A stretch of DNA of 43,551 bases. Source: Eubacterium sp. UBA4343. GTDB lineage: Bacteria; Bacillota; Clostridia; Lachnospirales; Lachnospiraceae. The notes beneath the pieces are model-generated. The model saw only the letters and a program-made list of their open reading frames with translations, did no database searches and had not been told where the DNA came from. The stretch's first letter is position 1. Every line of letters begins with the position of its first letter. This document shows positions 26,704 to 35,947 of this stretch, one piece after another. The DNA is taken from contig DGTF01000039.1 of the NCBI GenBank assembly GCA_002394235.1, positions 1-43,551 on the forward strand, given 5' to 3'. A program made the position numbers and the translations under genes.

Positions 26704-28438
26704 AAAGTCTGCATTTCATACCCGGATCACGTCTTCTAATGTAAAAATTAAGGAGATGTTTTTCGGATACCTGGGAGCGCCGTTTCTGGCAATGATCTCA
26801 AATGCTGTTTTTGCGGCGTATCTGAATCGTTACTATGTTGATGTATTGGGATGGACAAAATTCGGTCTGTTCTCAGCGCTTCTTCCCATGGTTTCGGTGA
26901 TATTTGTCATCGCGGGAAATCTCGTGGTGGGAAGTCTCATTGACCGGACGAGGACGGCAGCCGGAAAGGCGAGGCCATATCTTCTGCTGTCGATCCCGCT
27001 TCTGGCGGCGGCGATTCTTCTTTTGTTTCTGACGCCGGTAAAGGGAAGCGGTCTGGCGCAGATTCTCTGGATTGCGGTGTCCTATAATCTTTATTACGCT
27101 GTAGCGTATCCCTGCTATTACACAGCGCACAACTCCATGGTATCTCTTTCTACCCGGAATTCTTCCCAGAGAGGCATTCTGGCCACTTTATCGAACGCGT
27201 CGACAGTCGGAGCTGCGGGTGTGGGCGGCAGCATACTTGTACCGATTCTCCTGCAGAGCTATATGTTTGTCACAGATGAGAACGGGCTGAATGTGGAGGC
27301 AAGCTACCTGCACTGGAGAGTGCTTGCGGTTTTTCTGGCCATCCTGACCGCGGTCGGAGTTCTGTTGGAATATTATTATACCCGTGAGAGGATCACAGAG
27401 GAAAGTCAGAATCTGAATCTTCAGGAAAAGAAAATCCCCACCAGAGAGCATATCCGTGCTTGTGTCCATGACCGGTACTGGTGGATGATGGTTCTGTTTG
27501 TTCTGGTCTTTCAGATGGGTCAGGCATTCAAAAACGGATCTATGAGCTTTTTTGTCCGGTGGATGTTTGACGGTGTGATTCATTCTTCAAACCCGGAACA
27601 GATGTCCGGTACTCTGATGTCGACGCTGGGACTGGTGGGAGGAATTCCGACGGTAATCGGTATGTTCCTTGCGTGGCCGCTCGCAAATAAGCTTGGGAAG
27701 AAAAAATCAATTCTGCTTGGTCTCATTTTTGCACTTGCCGGGGGCATGGTCGCGTTTCTCAATGTCAATAGCTTTGTGATCGTATGCATCGGCGTGATTC
27801 TGAAAGGAATTGGAATTATTCCGGCGCAGTATGTTCTTCTTGCGTTGCTCTCGGATGTACTTGATCACCTGGAGGCGAAAAACGGATTCCGGAGTGACGG
27901 ATTTACCATGTCGATCTACAGCGCGGTTTTCGTCGGACTGGCAGGAATCTGCAACGGCGTTCTGAACGGTATGCTGGCTTCCTCCGGATATAATAACATC
28001 GGCATCGCAGCTGATCCGGCAGGCGGGAAGTTTATTCAGGATATTTCCTCATGGACCGGGCGGGTTGTATACCGTCAGTCACTGGGAACGGAGCATGTGC
28101 TGGCGTTTCTGTATCTGGCGGTGGACATGATTACCTTCGCGGTCAGCATTTTCCTGATTCTCGGGCTGAATGTGGAGAAAAATCTGAGGAAAGAACAGGA
28201 GATGATTCTGGAGCATCAGAAACAGGCTGTTCTGGCCGAGGGCGGCGTCTGGGAGGATCCGTCCGTTAGAGAGAAGCGAGAGCAGGAGGAAGCGGACCGC
28301 AAGGCGGAACAGGACCGGATTGCAGAGCTGCAGGCATACTGCAAAAAGAAGAACCTTGATTTCGAAGAAGAAAATCGGAAATATCTCGAAAAAGAGGCAA
28401 GGAAAAAGAATTCACTGATCGGAAAACTTCTGGGGTAA
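26681..28438 (+). CDS. GPH-family sugar/glycoside:cation symporter
   Basis: 585 aa, GTG start with GGAAGGAG 6 nt upstream, inside the end of the rhamnosidase gene. About twelve membrane helices follow an N-terminus typical of MelB/XynP relatives (KIKEMFFGYLGAPFLAMISN, then the R-T-R/G-K-ARPYLL loop as DRTRTAAGKARPYLLLSIPL). The C-terminal tail of about 80 residues is charged and coiled-coil-like (EQEEADRKAEQDRIAELQAY), as in other Lachnospiraceae members. It imports glycosides or oligosaccharides with Na+ or H+. Overlap with GH78 suggests a rhamnose-containing substrate. Confidence 0.9.
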   Translation: MKITKIAEKSAFHTRITSSNVKIKEMFFGYLGAPFLAMISNAVFAAYLNRYYVDVLGWTKFGLFSALLPMVSVIFVIAGNLVVGSLIDRTRTAAGKARPYLLLSIPLLAAAILLLFLTPVKGSGLAQILWIAVSYNLYYAVAYPCYYTAHNSMVSLSTRNSSQRGILATLSNASTVGAAGVGGSILVPILLQSYMFVTDENGLNVEASYLHWRVLAVFLAILTAVGVLLEYYYTRERITEESQNLNLQEKKIPTREHIRACVHDRYWWMMVLFVLVFQMGQAFKNGSMSFFVRWMFDGVIHSSNPEQMSGTLMSTLGLVGGIPTVIGMFLAWPLANKLGKKKSILLGLIFALAGGMVAFLNVNSFVIVCIGVILKGIGIIPAQYVLLALLSDVLDHLEAKNGFRSDGFTMSIYSAVFVGLAGICNGVLNGMLASSGYNNIGIAADPAGGKFIQDISSWTGRVVYRQSLGTEHVLAFLYLAVDMITFAVSIFLILGLNVEKNLRKEQEMILEHQKQAVLAEGGVWEDPSVREKREQEEADRKAEQDRIAELQAYCKKKNLDFEEENRKYLEKEARKKNSLIGKLLG

Positions 28439-28478
28439 GTAAATTCTGACAGGTCAGAAATGGAGAGGTGCAGAGAAG

Positions 28479-29621
28479 ATGAATGTAAAGAAAAGAACGG
28501 TGGGCAGAGTGGTGCGGAGCATTCTTCTTGCTGTGGTGATTGCGGCTGCCGTGATAATGGGAATCTGGCATAAGACAACGGCAGCGGTCTTTCATAATCT
28601 GACTCAGCCACATGTCCGTGTGCCTGACACGGATACATGGACGGGCGGTGAGTCTTATTTGAAGATTCCATATAGTTCGGTTTCCGATTCGGATTATGTT
28701 GACCTTTATGTTCCTTCTGATGTGAAGAATCCTCCGCTTTTGATTTTGGTGCACGGGGGCGGATTTGTCACAAATGACAGTCAGTCAAAGCAGGCGGTGC
28801 TGATGTACCGGTATTTCCGGGATCATGGATATGCGTGCGCCTCGGTCAACTACAGACTGGCACAGGAAGCTCCTTTCCCCGGGGCAGTCGAGGATGTGAA
28901 GGCGTGCATCCGGTTTCTTCAGGCAAACGCCGGGACCTATGGATATGATTCCGGGCGGATGGCCATATTCGGTGAATCCGCAGGAGGCTACCTGGCAATT
29001 GCCGCAGCCATGACGAATGATGAGGAGTTTAACAGCCTGCCATATATCGGAGAAAGCAGCGGGGAATCAGACGGCTGTTCCGATGATGGAAGCAGCGACA
29101 AACAAGAGGAAGGACAGAGCTCTGCTGCGGGCGGAGATTCCGTACCGGCAGAAGGTGTCAATCCGGCGATCCGGGTTCTGATCGACTATTATGGAGATGT
29201 AGATTTTACGAGCCTGGATGCTCAGTGGAAGGAGATCGGTTATTCTTCTGTCGTGCGCTCGATTGCCAACGGATGGATTCAGAAAAACCTTCCGGAGGGC
29301 TACACCGATATTCACAGCTACTGGCTCCGCAAGGACATTTCGAAGCTGAGTAAAGACGAGCTGGCGCCGATGCTTCTGAATAATTACATTGACGAAAACC
29401 TACGTCCGGATTCCGATCTGTCCGTCTATATTTCCCATGGAGATGCAGATCTCACGGTACCGGTCACACAGTCTCAGAATCTGTATTCGAAAGTATCCGG
29501 CATCATCGGTACCGGGCGGACAAAGCTGAATATCGTAAAAAATGCGGGCCACGCAGGAGACGGGATGTACTCGGATCGGGAACTGGAGAAGGTGGACCGC
29601 TTTATACAGGCACACATGTAG
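28479..29621 (+). CDS. Membrane-anchored alpha/beta-hydrolase esterase
   Basis: 380 aa. An N-terminal helix (SILLAVVIAAAVIMGIW, residues about 14-30) after a basic start should hold it at the outside of the membrane. The hydrolase fold has the oxyanion H92-GGG, nucleophile S167 in GESAGG, acid D322 or D324 in HGDADLTVP and H358 in AGHAGD. This is the HSL/BD-FAE esterase type, several of which remove acetyl or feruloyl groups from plant glycans. Residues about 190-228 are an acidic, Ser/Gly-rich insert after the first half of the fold. AGAGGTG lies upstream. It probably deacylates substrates before uptake (inference). Confidence 0.87.
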   Translation: MNVKKRTVGRVVRSILLAVVIAAAVIMGIWHKTTAAVFHNLTQPHVRVPDTDTWTGGESYLKIPYSSVSDSDYVDLYVPSDVKNPPLLILVHGGGFVTNDSQSKQAVLMYRYFRDHGYACASVNYRLAQEAPFPGAVEDVKACIRFLQANAGTYGYDSGRMAIFGESAGGYLAIAAAMTNDEEFNSLPYIGESSGESDGCSDDGSSDKQEEGQSSAAGGDSVPAEGVNPAIRVLIDYYGDVDFTSLDAQWKEIGYSSVVRSIANGWIQKNLPEGYTDIHSYWLRKDISKLSKDELAPMLLNNYIDENLRPDSDLSVYISHGDADLTVPVTQSQNLYSKVSGIIGTGRTKLNIVKNAGHAGDGMYSDRELEKVDRFIQAHM

Positions 29622-29810
29622 AAACAGGTGGCCTTTTGCAGAGCGAGGCTGTCCGTTCGCATGCCGGAGACGGACTGCACACCCGCAGACGGGAAAAATA
29701 CGGCAGTAACTATGCATCGGCGATATATGCATATGCCACGTTAAACTGCTGAAGCTGGATCTGGAATGACCAGGGGAAGAAAAGCCTGCAGGAATAACCG
29801 GAGGAGAAAA

Positions 29811-31100
29811 ATGGAGAAGACGACACAGAACAATCCGTTTCACGGGGTGAATCTGGGAAACTGGCTGGTGCTGGAGAAGTGGATGTCTCCGGAGATGTTT
29901 GACGGAACGGATGCGGAGGATGAGACATGGCTGAACCGGGAGGCGTCCTGGGGGATTATTCCGGAGAATTCGTTCTGGGCGAAGCTTCCTGCTGATGATC
30001 CGGGATATCAGACGGGGCAGATGACCAGAGAGAAGCTGGATCAGCGCATGAAGTATCACAGGGAGACCTATGTGCAGGAGAAGGATTTTGAATGGCTGCA
30101 CAATCATGGAATCACCCATGTGCGCATACCGGTGCCGTTTTTTATCTTTGGGGATCGTAAACCCTATAAAGGCTGTCTGGAATACCTGGACCGGGCATTT
30201 GTGTGGGCCCAAAAGTGGAAGATCAAAATTCTGATTGATCTTCACACGGCCTGCGGGGGACAGAACAGTTACGACAACGGAGGAATTACAGGCGTATGCA
30301 AATGGCATAAGAATCCGGAAGAGGTGGAGTTTGTGCTGCACGTTCTCGAGAGGCTGGCGAAGAGATACGCGGAGGAAAGCGCACTCTACGGCCTGGAGGT
30401 CCTGAACGAGCCCATCAGCCGCCTGGTATACCTGACGGCGCCTTCCACAGGGAAGGCCAGGGATCTTGAGGAGGCGGAGGGCTCCGGTCATGTACCCACC
30501 GTTTTTCTGAAGGATTTTTACCGGAGGGCGTACCACAGAATCCGCAGATATCTGCCGGAATCCAAAACGATTGTCTTTCATGACGGGTTCCGGCTGAATG
30601 TGTGGGGAGACTATTTTGTCCGCCACAAGATGAAAAACGTCTGTCTTGACACGCATATGTATGTTTTTGCCATGGAGAACTTTTTTCCGGTGCATAAGCC
30701 CTGGGTATATCGTACCTACCTGGCGATCAACAAACAGAGAATCCGGCTGGCGCAGAGGTATACGCCGGTTATTGTGGGAGAATGGTGTGTCACGAATGAA
30801 TATGCCTTCGGGATTCGAAGGGATTTCACCAGAGGGGCACTTTCCGGAATGGCGACCTCTCCGGACGCAAGGAGGTACCAGATCAATGTTCCGCTTCCTG
30901 AGCGGGAGAAACGAAAGCGGTTCCTGCGTCTTGCCCGTGCCGAGCTTCGCACCTGGGAAGAGACAGAGGGGTGGTTTTACTGGAATTATCAGCTTCTGCG
31001 GGACCGGAGAAAAAAGACAGACGAATATTTTAAGGAAGCCTGGGATTTCGCGCGGTGCATGGAACGCGGATGGCTCCCGGCTGCATTGGAGAGCGAATAA
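29811..31100 (+). CDS. GH5 glycoside hydrolase, exo-beta-1,3-glucanase-like
   Basis: 429 aa, no signal peptide. The opening GVNLGNWLVLEKWMSPEMF matches the exo-1,3-glucanase-like branch of GH5. Other family blocks are WLHNHGITHVRIPVPFFIF, ILIDLHTACGGQN, acid/base E200 in LEVLNEP and nucleophile E324 in VGEWCV; VCLDTHMYVF supplies the conserved histidine and tyrosine. Beta-1,3-glucosides or steryl-type glucosides are possible substrates; the subfamily cannot be set from motifs. The ATG at 29811 follows GGAGGAG; an open extension to 29766 lacks a ribosome site. Confidence 0.87.
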   Translation: MEKTTQNNPFHGVNLGNWLVLEKWMSPEMFDGTDAEDETWLNREASWGIIPENSFWAKLPADDPGYQTGQMTREKLDQRMKYHRETYVQEKDFEWLHNHGITHVRIPVPFFIFGDRKPYKGCLEYLDRAFVWAQKWKIKILIDLHTACGGQNSYDNGGITGVCKWHKNPEEVEFVLHVLERLAKRYAEESALYGLEVLNEPISRLVYLTAPSTGKARDLEEAEGSGHVPTVFLKDFYRRAYHRIRRYLPESKTIVFHDGFRLNVWGDYFVRHKMKNVCLDTHMYVFAMENFFPVHKPWVYRTYLAINKQRIRLAQRYTPVIVGEWCVTNEYAFGIRRDFTRGALSGMATSPDARRYQINVPLPEREKRKRFLRLARAELRTWEETEGWFYWNYQLLRDRRKKTDEYFKEAWDFARCMERGWLPAALESE

Positions 31101-31239
31101 CGGCCGGCGATCACGGATATCCGATACACGGAAAACATGGCCGTCAATGCGGGACTGTACTGGAGATAGAATAATTGTCGGCGATCCCTGACGTGAAGAA
31201 ATCGATTTTTTGTCAACAATGAATGAAAGGACTTTATTT

Positions 31240-33711
31240 ATGAAACACGCGGATATTGTCAATCGGATGACGGCGGAGGAGAAGGCCGCATTTCTTTCGG
31301 GGAAAAGTGAATGGGAGTCCTGGAATTTTGAACGGCTCGGAATTCCGTCGATCTTTATGTCGGACGGACCGAGCGGAATCCGCAAGCAGGCCGGCGAGGG
31401 CGACCACCTTGGTTTGAATCCTTCGGTTCCTGCGACGTGTTTTCCATCGTCAGCGACTCTCTGCAACAGCTGGGACGCAGCCCTGACAGAAGAGGTCGGC
31501 GAGGGACTGGGAAGGGAAGCCATGGCGGAGGGAGTCAACGTGCTTCTGGGACCGGGCATGAATATCAAGCGGAATCCGCTTTGCGGACGTAATTTCGAAT
31601 ATTTTTCTGAGGATCCGTATCTGACGGGGAAGCTGGCAGCGGCAGAAGTGCGGGGAATTCAGTCCCGGGGTGTGGCTGCCTGCTGCAAGCATTTTGCGGT
31701 GAATTCGCAGGAGACCCGGCGGATGGCCATGAATGCGGTTATCGATGAAAGGACACTTCGGGAGATTTACCTGACTGCGTTTGAAATCGCGGTGAAGGAG
31801 AGCTACCCGAGGGCGATGATGTCCAGCTACAACGAGGTGAACGGAGTATACGCGAACGAAAACCGTCATCTGCTGACAGATATTCTGCGGAAGGAATGGG
31901 GATTTGACGGCTTTGTTGTGACCGACTGGGGCGCAAGCAACGATCATGTTCTTGGTGTGAAGAACGGCTCAAACCTGGAGATGCCGAATCCGGGACTTGA
32001 TTCGGCCAGAGAACTCCTGGCTGGGGTTAAATCAGGCAGGATTTCGCAGGATGAGGTGGATCAGAGAGTCGATGAGCTGCTGGATGTGGTGCTGGAGCTT
32101 ACCGCTGAGGCGAAAAAGATTCGTCAGAATCATGACGATCATGACGGTTCTGTGCAAGCTTCCTGTTTGGATAAAGACGCGATACACCGTGATAACCACC
32201 GTCTTGCACGAAAGGCAGCGGCGGAAAGTATGGTTCTTCTGAAGAACGAGGATCGGATTCTTCCATTGAAGAGAGGGACAAGGGTCGCCATCATCGGAGA
32301 TTTTGCATTTGAACCGCGCTATCAGGGCGCCGGTTCCTCGATGGTGAACGCGACGAAGGTAGAAAACATCCGGGATCTCGCAGGCGGCTATGATCTTCAG
32401 GTTGTGGGCACGGCAAGAGGATACCGGAGGGATGGGAGTGAGGATGCAACCCTGATCGGGGAAGCGGTTTCCCTGGCGAAACAGGCAGATGTTGTGTTGC
32501 TCTTCTTTGGCCTGAATGAGCAGTCCGAGTCTGAGGGCCTTGACCGCACACATCTTCGAATTCCGCAGAACCAGATCACTCTGGTGCGCGAGGTTCAGGA
32601 AGCAAACCGGAATACGGTCGGGATTATCAGTGCGGGATCGGTCATTGAGATGCCCTGGCACAGCCTTTTCAAGGGGCTTCTTCACGCGTATCTCCCGGGA
32701 CAGGCTGGCGCGAGTGCAATGCTTGATGTACTCACCGGCGCGGTAAACCCATCCGGACACCTCGGAGAAACCATTTTGAATAAATATGAGGATACACCGT
32801 CGAATTCGTATTATCCGGCTCTTGAGCGAAACTCTGAATATCGTGAGAGCGTATTTGTGGGATACCGGTATTTTGAGACCGCAGATGTTCCTGTGCTCTT
32901 CCCGTTTGGGTATGGGCTTTCCTATACCACCTTCGAATATTCCGATATGCAGGCAGAGGAGTCAGGAATTCGTTTCATGCTGAAAAATACCGGCACTCGT
33001 GACGGCGCCGAGGTTGTGCAGATGTATGTGGGAATGAAAGATTCCGCTCTTTTCCGACCGGTCCGTGAGTTGAAGGGATTTGCTAAAATCTTTCTAAAGA
33101 CCGGAGAAGAAAAGAAGGTGAGTATCCCGTTTGATGACAAGACCTTCCGTGTGTGGAACCGCATGACGGACCGCTGGGAAATCGAAGGCGGAACATACCA
33201 GATTTCTGTCGGATCCAGCTGTCGGGATCTGCGTCTTTTTGCATCGGTGGAGAAGCAGGGAGATCTGGAGCAGCTTCCGTACGATCATGAGAAATGCAGC
33301 TGCTATTACAAGGCGGACATCCGAGGAGTCTCCGACGAGGCGTATGAAGAGATACTGGGGCACCCGGTTCCTTCCGGCTCCTGGAATCAGAAAAGCCTCG
33401 GTATCAACGATGCCCTGTGCCAGATGTATTACGCGAAGAGTCCCATCGCCAGAAAGATATATAGGGTTCTGGACAGGAAACTGAAAAAATCGCAGGCGGA
33501 GGGAGGCGTTCCGGATCTGAATACGATGTTCCAGTATAATATGCCGTTCCGCGCCATTGCCAAGATGACCGGCGGCCTGGTCTCGATGGAAATGGTAAAT
33601 TGTATGGTAGACATGGTGAACGGTCATTTCTTCCGGGGAATGGGAGGCGTGATCGGCGGATTTTTCCGGAACAGGAAAGAAAATAAGCAATATCTCCGGA
33701 AATTAAAATGA
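31240..33711 (+). CDS. Cytosolic GH3 beta-glycosidase, canonical domain order
   Basis: 823 aa. Barrel first (MSDGPSGIRKQAGEGDHLGL, KHFAVNSQETRRMAMN, nucleophile D229 in GFVVTDWGASNDH), then the alpha/beta domain (MVLLKNEDRILPLKRGTRVA, QSESEGLDRTHLRIP) and Fn3-like domain (PFGYGLSYTTFEYSDMQ). An extra C-terminal helical segment of about 140 residues follows, with GGVIGGFFRNRKENKQYLRK at its end. It has no signal peptide. It likely cleaves beta-glucosides or xylosides after import and so complements the exported swapped GH3. Start 31240 is 8 nt after GAAAGGA; earlier in-frame starts at 31210 and 31219 lack one. Confidence 0.92.
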   Translation: MKHADIVNRMTAEEKAAFLSGKSEWESWNFERLGIPSIFMSDGPSGIRKQAGEGDHLGLNPSVPATCFPSSATLCNSWDAALTEEVGEGLGREAMAEGVNVLLGPGMNIKRNPLCGRNFEYFSEDPYLTGKLAAAEVRGIQSRGVAACCKHFAVNSQETRRMAMNAVIDERTLREIYLTAFEIAVKESYPRAMMSSYNEVNGVYANENRHLLTDILRKEWGFDGFVVTDWGASNDHVLGVKNGSNLEMPNPGLDSARELLAGVKSGRISQDEVDQRVDELLDVVLELTAEAKKIRQNHDDHDGSVQASCLDKDAIHRDNHRLARKAAAESMVLLKNEDRILPLKRGTRVAIIGDFAFEPRYQGAGSSMVNATKVENIRDLAGGYDLQVVGTARGYRRDGSEDATLIGEAVSLAKQADVVLLFFGLNEQSESEGLDRTHLRIPQNQITLVREVQEANRNTVGIISAGSVIEMPWHSLFKGLLHAYLPGQAGASAMLDVLTGAVNPSGHLGETILNKYEDTPSNSYYPALERNSEYRESVFVGYRYFETADVPVLFPFGYGLSYTTFEYSDMQAEESGIRFMLKNTGTRDGAEVVQMYVGMKDSALFRPVRELKGFAKIFLKTGEEKKVSIPFDDKTFRVWNRMTDRWEIEGGTYQISVGSSCRDLRLFASVEKQGDLEQLPYDHEKCSCYYKADIRGVSDEAYEEILGHPVPSGSWNQKSLGINDALCQMYYAKSPIARKIYRVLDRKLKKSQAEGGVPDLNTMFQYNMPFRAIAKMTGGLVSMEMVNCMVDMVNGHFFRGMGGVIGGFFRNRKENKQYLRKLK

Positions 33712-33736
33712 AATTGAAACGAATATGAAATTGAAA
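33708..33736 (+). repeat. Short repeat over the GH3 stop codon
   Basis: ATGAAATTGAAA, containing the gene's TGA stop, occurs at 33708-33719 and again at 33725-33736, followed by a third partial copy ATGAAAT. Confidence 0.8.
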
Positions 33737-33756
33737 TGAAATCGATAGGAACAGAC

Positions 33757-33786
33757 AAAGGCAGGTTCGTGACGGACCTGCTTTTC
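33757..33786 (+). terminator. Intrinsic terminator of the cytosolic GH3
   Basis: GCAGGT (33761-33766) pairs with ACCTGC (33776-33781); flanking AAA and TTTT extend it past one bulged base. Confidence 0.7.
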
Positions 33787-33904
33787 TGGCATTTTCAAAG
33801 AGAAATATATATTGATTTCCAGACTTCCGGATGGTATTTTGTGATTCAGGACAATCTCTCTGGCGTCACCAGATGGAAAATCGTGCATGAAGGAAGTGGA
33901 TCAA

Positions 33905-34252
33905 ATGGATAATGAAAAAGTATTTGACATGAAATTTTCCAAGGTATACCCGCTGCTCGTGGCGAAGGCTGAGCGTAAGGGCAGAACAAAGGAAGAGGTG
34001 GATGAGATCATCTGCTGGCTGACAGGATATGGAGAAGGAGAGCTGCAGGAGCAGCTGAAAAAAGAAGTCGATTACCGGACATTTTTTGAAGAGGCTCCGC
34101 AGATGAATCCGAATTGCCATCTGATTACAGGCAGTATATGCGGCATCAGGGTCCAGGAAATCAAAGATCCCTTAATGCAGAAGATCCGTTATCTGGACAA
34201 GCTGGTTGATGAGCTGGCAAAAGGCAAGGCAATGGAAAAAATAATGCGATGA
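33905..34252 (+). CDS. DUF2200-family protein
   Basis: 115 aa. Conserved blocks MKFSKVYPLLVAKAERKGRT, KEEVDEIICWLTGY, VDYRTFFEEAPQMNPN, GIRVQEIKDPLMQKIRYLDK and VDELAKGKAMEKIMR cover the whole protein and match the small cytosolic DUF2200 family as I remember it. Function is unknown. The start at 33905 is preferred because AAGGAAGTGG is upstream; a start at 33887 would add six residues without a ribosome site. It stands alone between two terminators. Confidence 0.85.
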   Translation: MDNEKVFDMKFSKVYPLLVAKAERKGRTKEEVDEIICWLTGYGEGELQEQLKKEVDYRTFFEEAPQMNPNCHLITGSICGIRVQEIKDPLMQKIRYLDKLVDELAKGKAMEKIMR

Positions 34253-34267
34253 TGGAAAACATCAAAG

Positions 34268-34319
34268 AAAAATACCTGTTCGCCGGAGAAGTGCTCCTTG
34301 AGCGGACAGGTATTTTTTT
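34268..34319 (+). terminator. Intrinsic terminator of the DUF2200 gene
   Basis: AATACCTGT and ACAGGTATT, extended inward by CGC/GCG, with a T-run of seven. The last T's are shared with the first bases of repeat copy 4. Confidence 0.9.
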
Positions 34320-34414
34320 ACGCGAACAGTGAGCCGCAGCCGAATGCGAAGTATTCGTGTGCGGCGAGCGTCGCGATAGCGAGATAAAACTCGCGCAGCG
34401 TGTTTTATCTCGTT
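34317..34414 (+). repeat. 98-bp structured repeat, copy 4
   Basis: Identical to copy 1 over all 98 bp. Its left end overlaps the terminator T-run of the DUF2200 gene; its right end leads into the degenerate repeats behind gntP. Confidence 0.97.
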
Positions 34415-34416
34415 CA

Positions 34417-34536
34417 ATCAGGTGACGAAGAACTGCAGTTGATAAATGATTTAGTCAGCTGACGAAGAGACATCATTGATGAAAGATCCAGTCAGGCGAC
34501 GAAGAGCAGCAATTTATCCGGTCAGGCGACGAGGTA
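34417..34536 (-). repeat. Four spaced copies of the gntP-like gene's stop region
   Basis: GTCAGGCGACGAGGTA at 34521-34536 contains the gene's stop codon (TCA on the plus strand). Related words follow downstream of the gene: GTCAGGCGACGAAGAG (34491), GTCAGCTGACGAAGAG (34454) and ATCAGGTGACGAAGAA (34417). The spacing is 30, 37 and 37 bp. Confidence 0.85.
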
Positions 34537-35781
34537 TACGATCACAGCTGCGATAGTGCTTGTCAGTCCGACGAGTGCTTCATATATGATCAGCTTCATG
34601 CGGTCCGGGATCTGCATGTTCACGGCACCGCCGGTTGCATGGAAGAAGGATCCGTGTGGCAGGGAATCGATGACAGTTGCTCCGGCATGAATCATAGCGC
34701 CGGCAGAGACGGCCGGTATTCCGCTGGAGATGAGTACCTTGGAGAAGGTCTGCGCGGCAACGGTAGCGCCTGCCGTGGTGGAGGCTGTAGCGCCTGCCAT
34801 GAGGATACCGGCGATCGGTGCAAGCAGGAAGGCGGGCATGTGGAAGAAGTTCAGTACATTCACGACATCTGCCTGAAGAGCGGATGCCTTGATAATGCCG
34901 GCAATCGTACCTGTACCGAGAAGCAGTATGGAGACACCGGTTACCTTATCCAGTCCAAAGGAGGAAAATTCGCCGAATTTTTTTACAGTGCCTGTCGCAA
35001 ACGCGCAGACGAGTCCACCGACCGGAAGAGCGATCATCGGGTCTATCGTAATTCCTGCCTGACGAAGCGCGAGCAACACAATTACGGTGAGCGGACCGGC
35101 AATTGCCTGCGCAAAGGAGGGCAGGCTGCGGGAATCGGTCGATTCAAGATCCGAATCTGTTACCGGAAGACCGTTCTTTCCGGCAAGAATTCCGGACAGA
35201 ATGACCGTCACAATCAGGGCGCAGATCGCCGGAATGATGTTTCTCGTGATCAGAGAAGTCAGATTGATCTTAAAAGCCTCCGAAACCGCGATGGTATTCG
35301 GGTTCGGGGAAATGATGTTGCCGGCCTTTCCGCCTCCGATCATCGCCAGGAGCAGTGACTGCTTGTTGTATCCGGCTTCCTCACCGATCGCGAGCGCAAT
35401 CGGGGCAACGGTGATTACGGAAATATCGATAAATACGCCGACCGCGCAGATGATCATCGTGGCCAGAGCTACCGCAAAGAGCGCTCTGCGGCTTCCAAGC
35501 TTCCGGACGATGACCTGCGCGATTTTTTCAGCGGATCCGGTCCGGATGAGCGCGCCGGCGAGAATGCCGGAGGTCATGATCCGGAGAACGGAGGTAATCA
35601 TGCTCCCCGCCCCGGTCATCATGGAGTCTACGGTAACACCCAGATTTCCGCCGGAGCCGATCAGCCCGCCGACCAGAGCGCCGATGATCAGGCTGTAGGC
35701 CGGATGGAATTTCCGGATGATGAGAAAAATTGCGAGCGCCATTCCGATCAGCGCCCCTGCAGTTGAAAATGTGTATGTCAT
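34522..35781 (-). CDS. GntP-family gluconate/glycerate permease
   Basis: 419 aa, about twelve membrane helices. Typical GntP motifs: IIGALVGGLIGSGG, ILAGALIRTGSAEKIA, GVFIDISVITVAPIALAI and GGGKAGNIISPNPNTIAVSE, then SGAMIHAGATVIDSLPHGSF in slightly different form (SAGAMIHAG). It should import a sugar acid with protons. It lies behind glycerate kinase on the same strand (166-bp gap), so glycerate or a related hydroxy acid is the likely substrate. AAGGAGG is 7 nt before the ATG. Its 3' end is followed by the spaced repeats of its own stop region. Confidence 0.9.
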   Translation of the reverse strand: MTYTFSTAGALIGMALAIFLIIRKFHPAYSLIIGALVGGLIGSGGNLGVTVDSMMTGAGSMITSVLRIMTSGILAGALIRTGSAEKIAQVIVRKLGSRRALFAVALATMIICAVGVFIDISVITVAPIALAIGEEAGYNKQSLLLAMIGGGKAGNIISPNPNTIAVSEAFKINLTSLITRNIIPAICALIVTVILSGILAGKNGLPVTDSDLESTDSRSLPSFAQAIAGPLTVIVLLALRQAGITIDPMIALPVGGLVCAFATGTVKKFGEFSSFGLDKVTGVSILLLGTGTIAGIIKASALQADVVNVLNFFHMPAFLLAPIAGILMAGATASTTAGATVAAQTFSKVLISSGIPAVSAGAMIHAGATVIDSLPHGSFFHATGGAVNMQIPDRMKLIIYEALVGLTSTIAAVIVYLVA

Positions 35782-35947
35782 TGCCTTGCCTCCTTATATG
35801 GTATCCGTTGGGATGGTCAGAAAGTTTTGTATGCAGCAGCGGGATACTTAAGCATCTCCCGTTCTGCGTCCGGGAGAGTGCCTGCAAATCCTTCAGGTCT
35901 TATGAGATGGTTCTGATGTTTCGGGTTTGGCGGTGATATCCGGAGAA

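Noticed and set aside
29400..31568. A 722-codon open frame on the minus strand
   Set aside because: It lies opposite the GH5 gene, whose catalytic motifs and ribosome site are clear; the minus-strand product is basic, low in family signals and has no good start.
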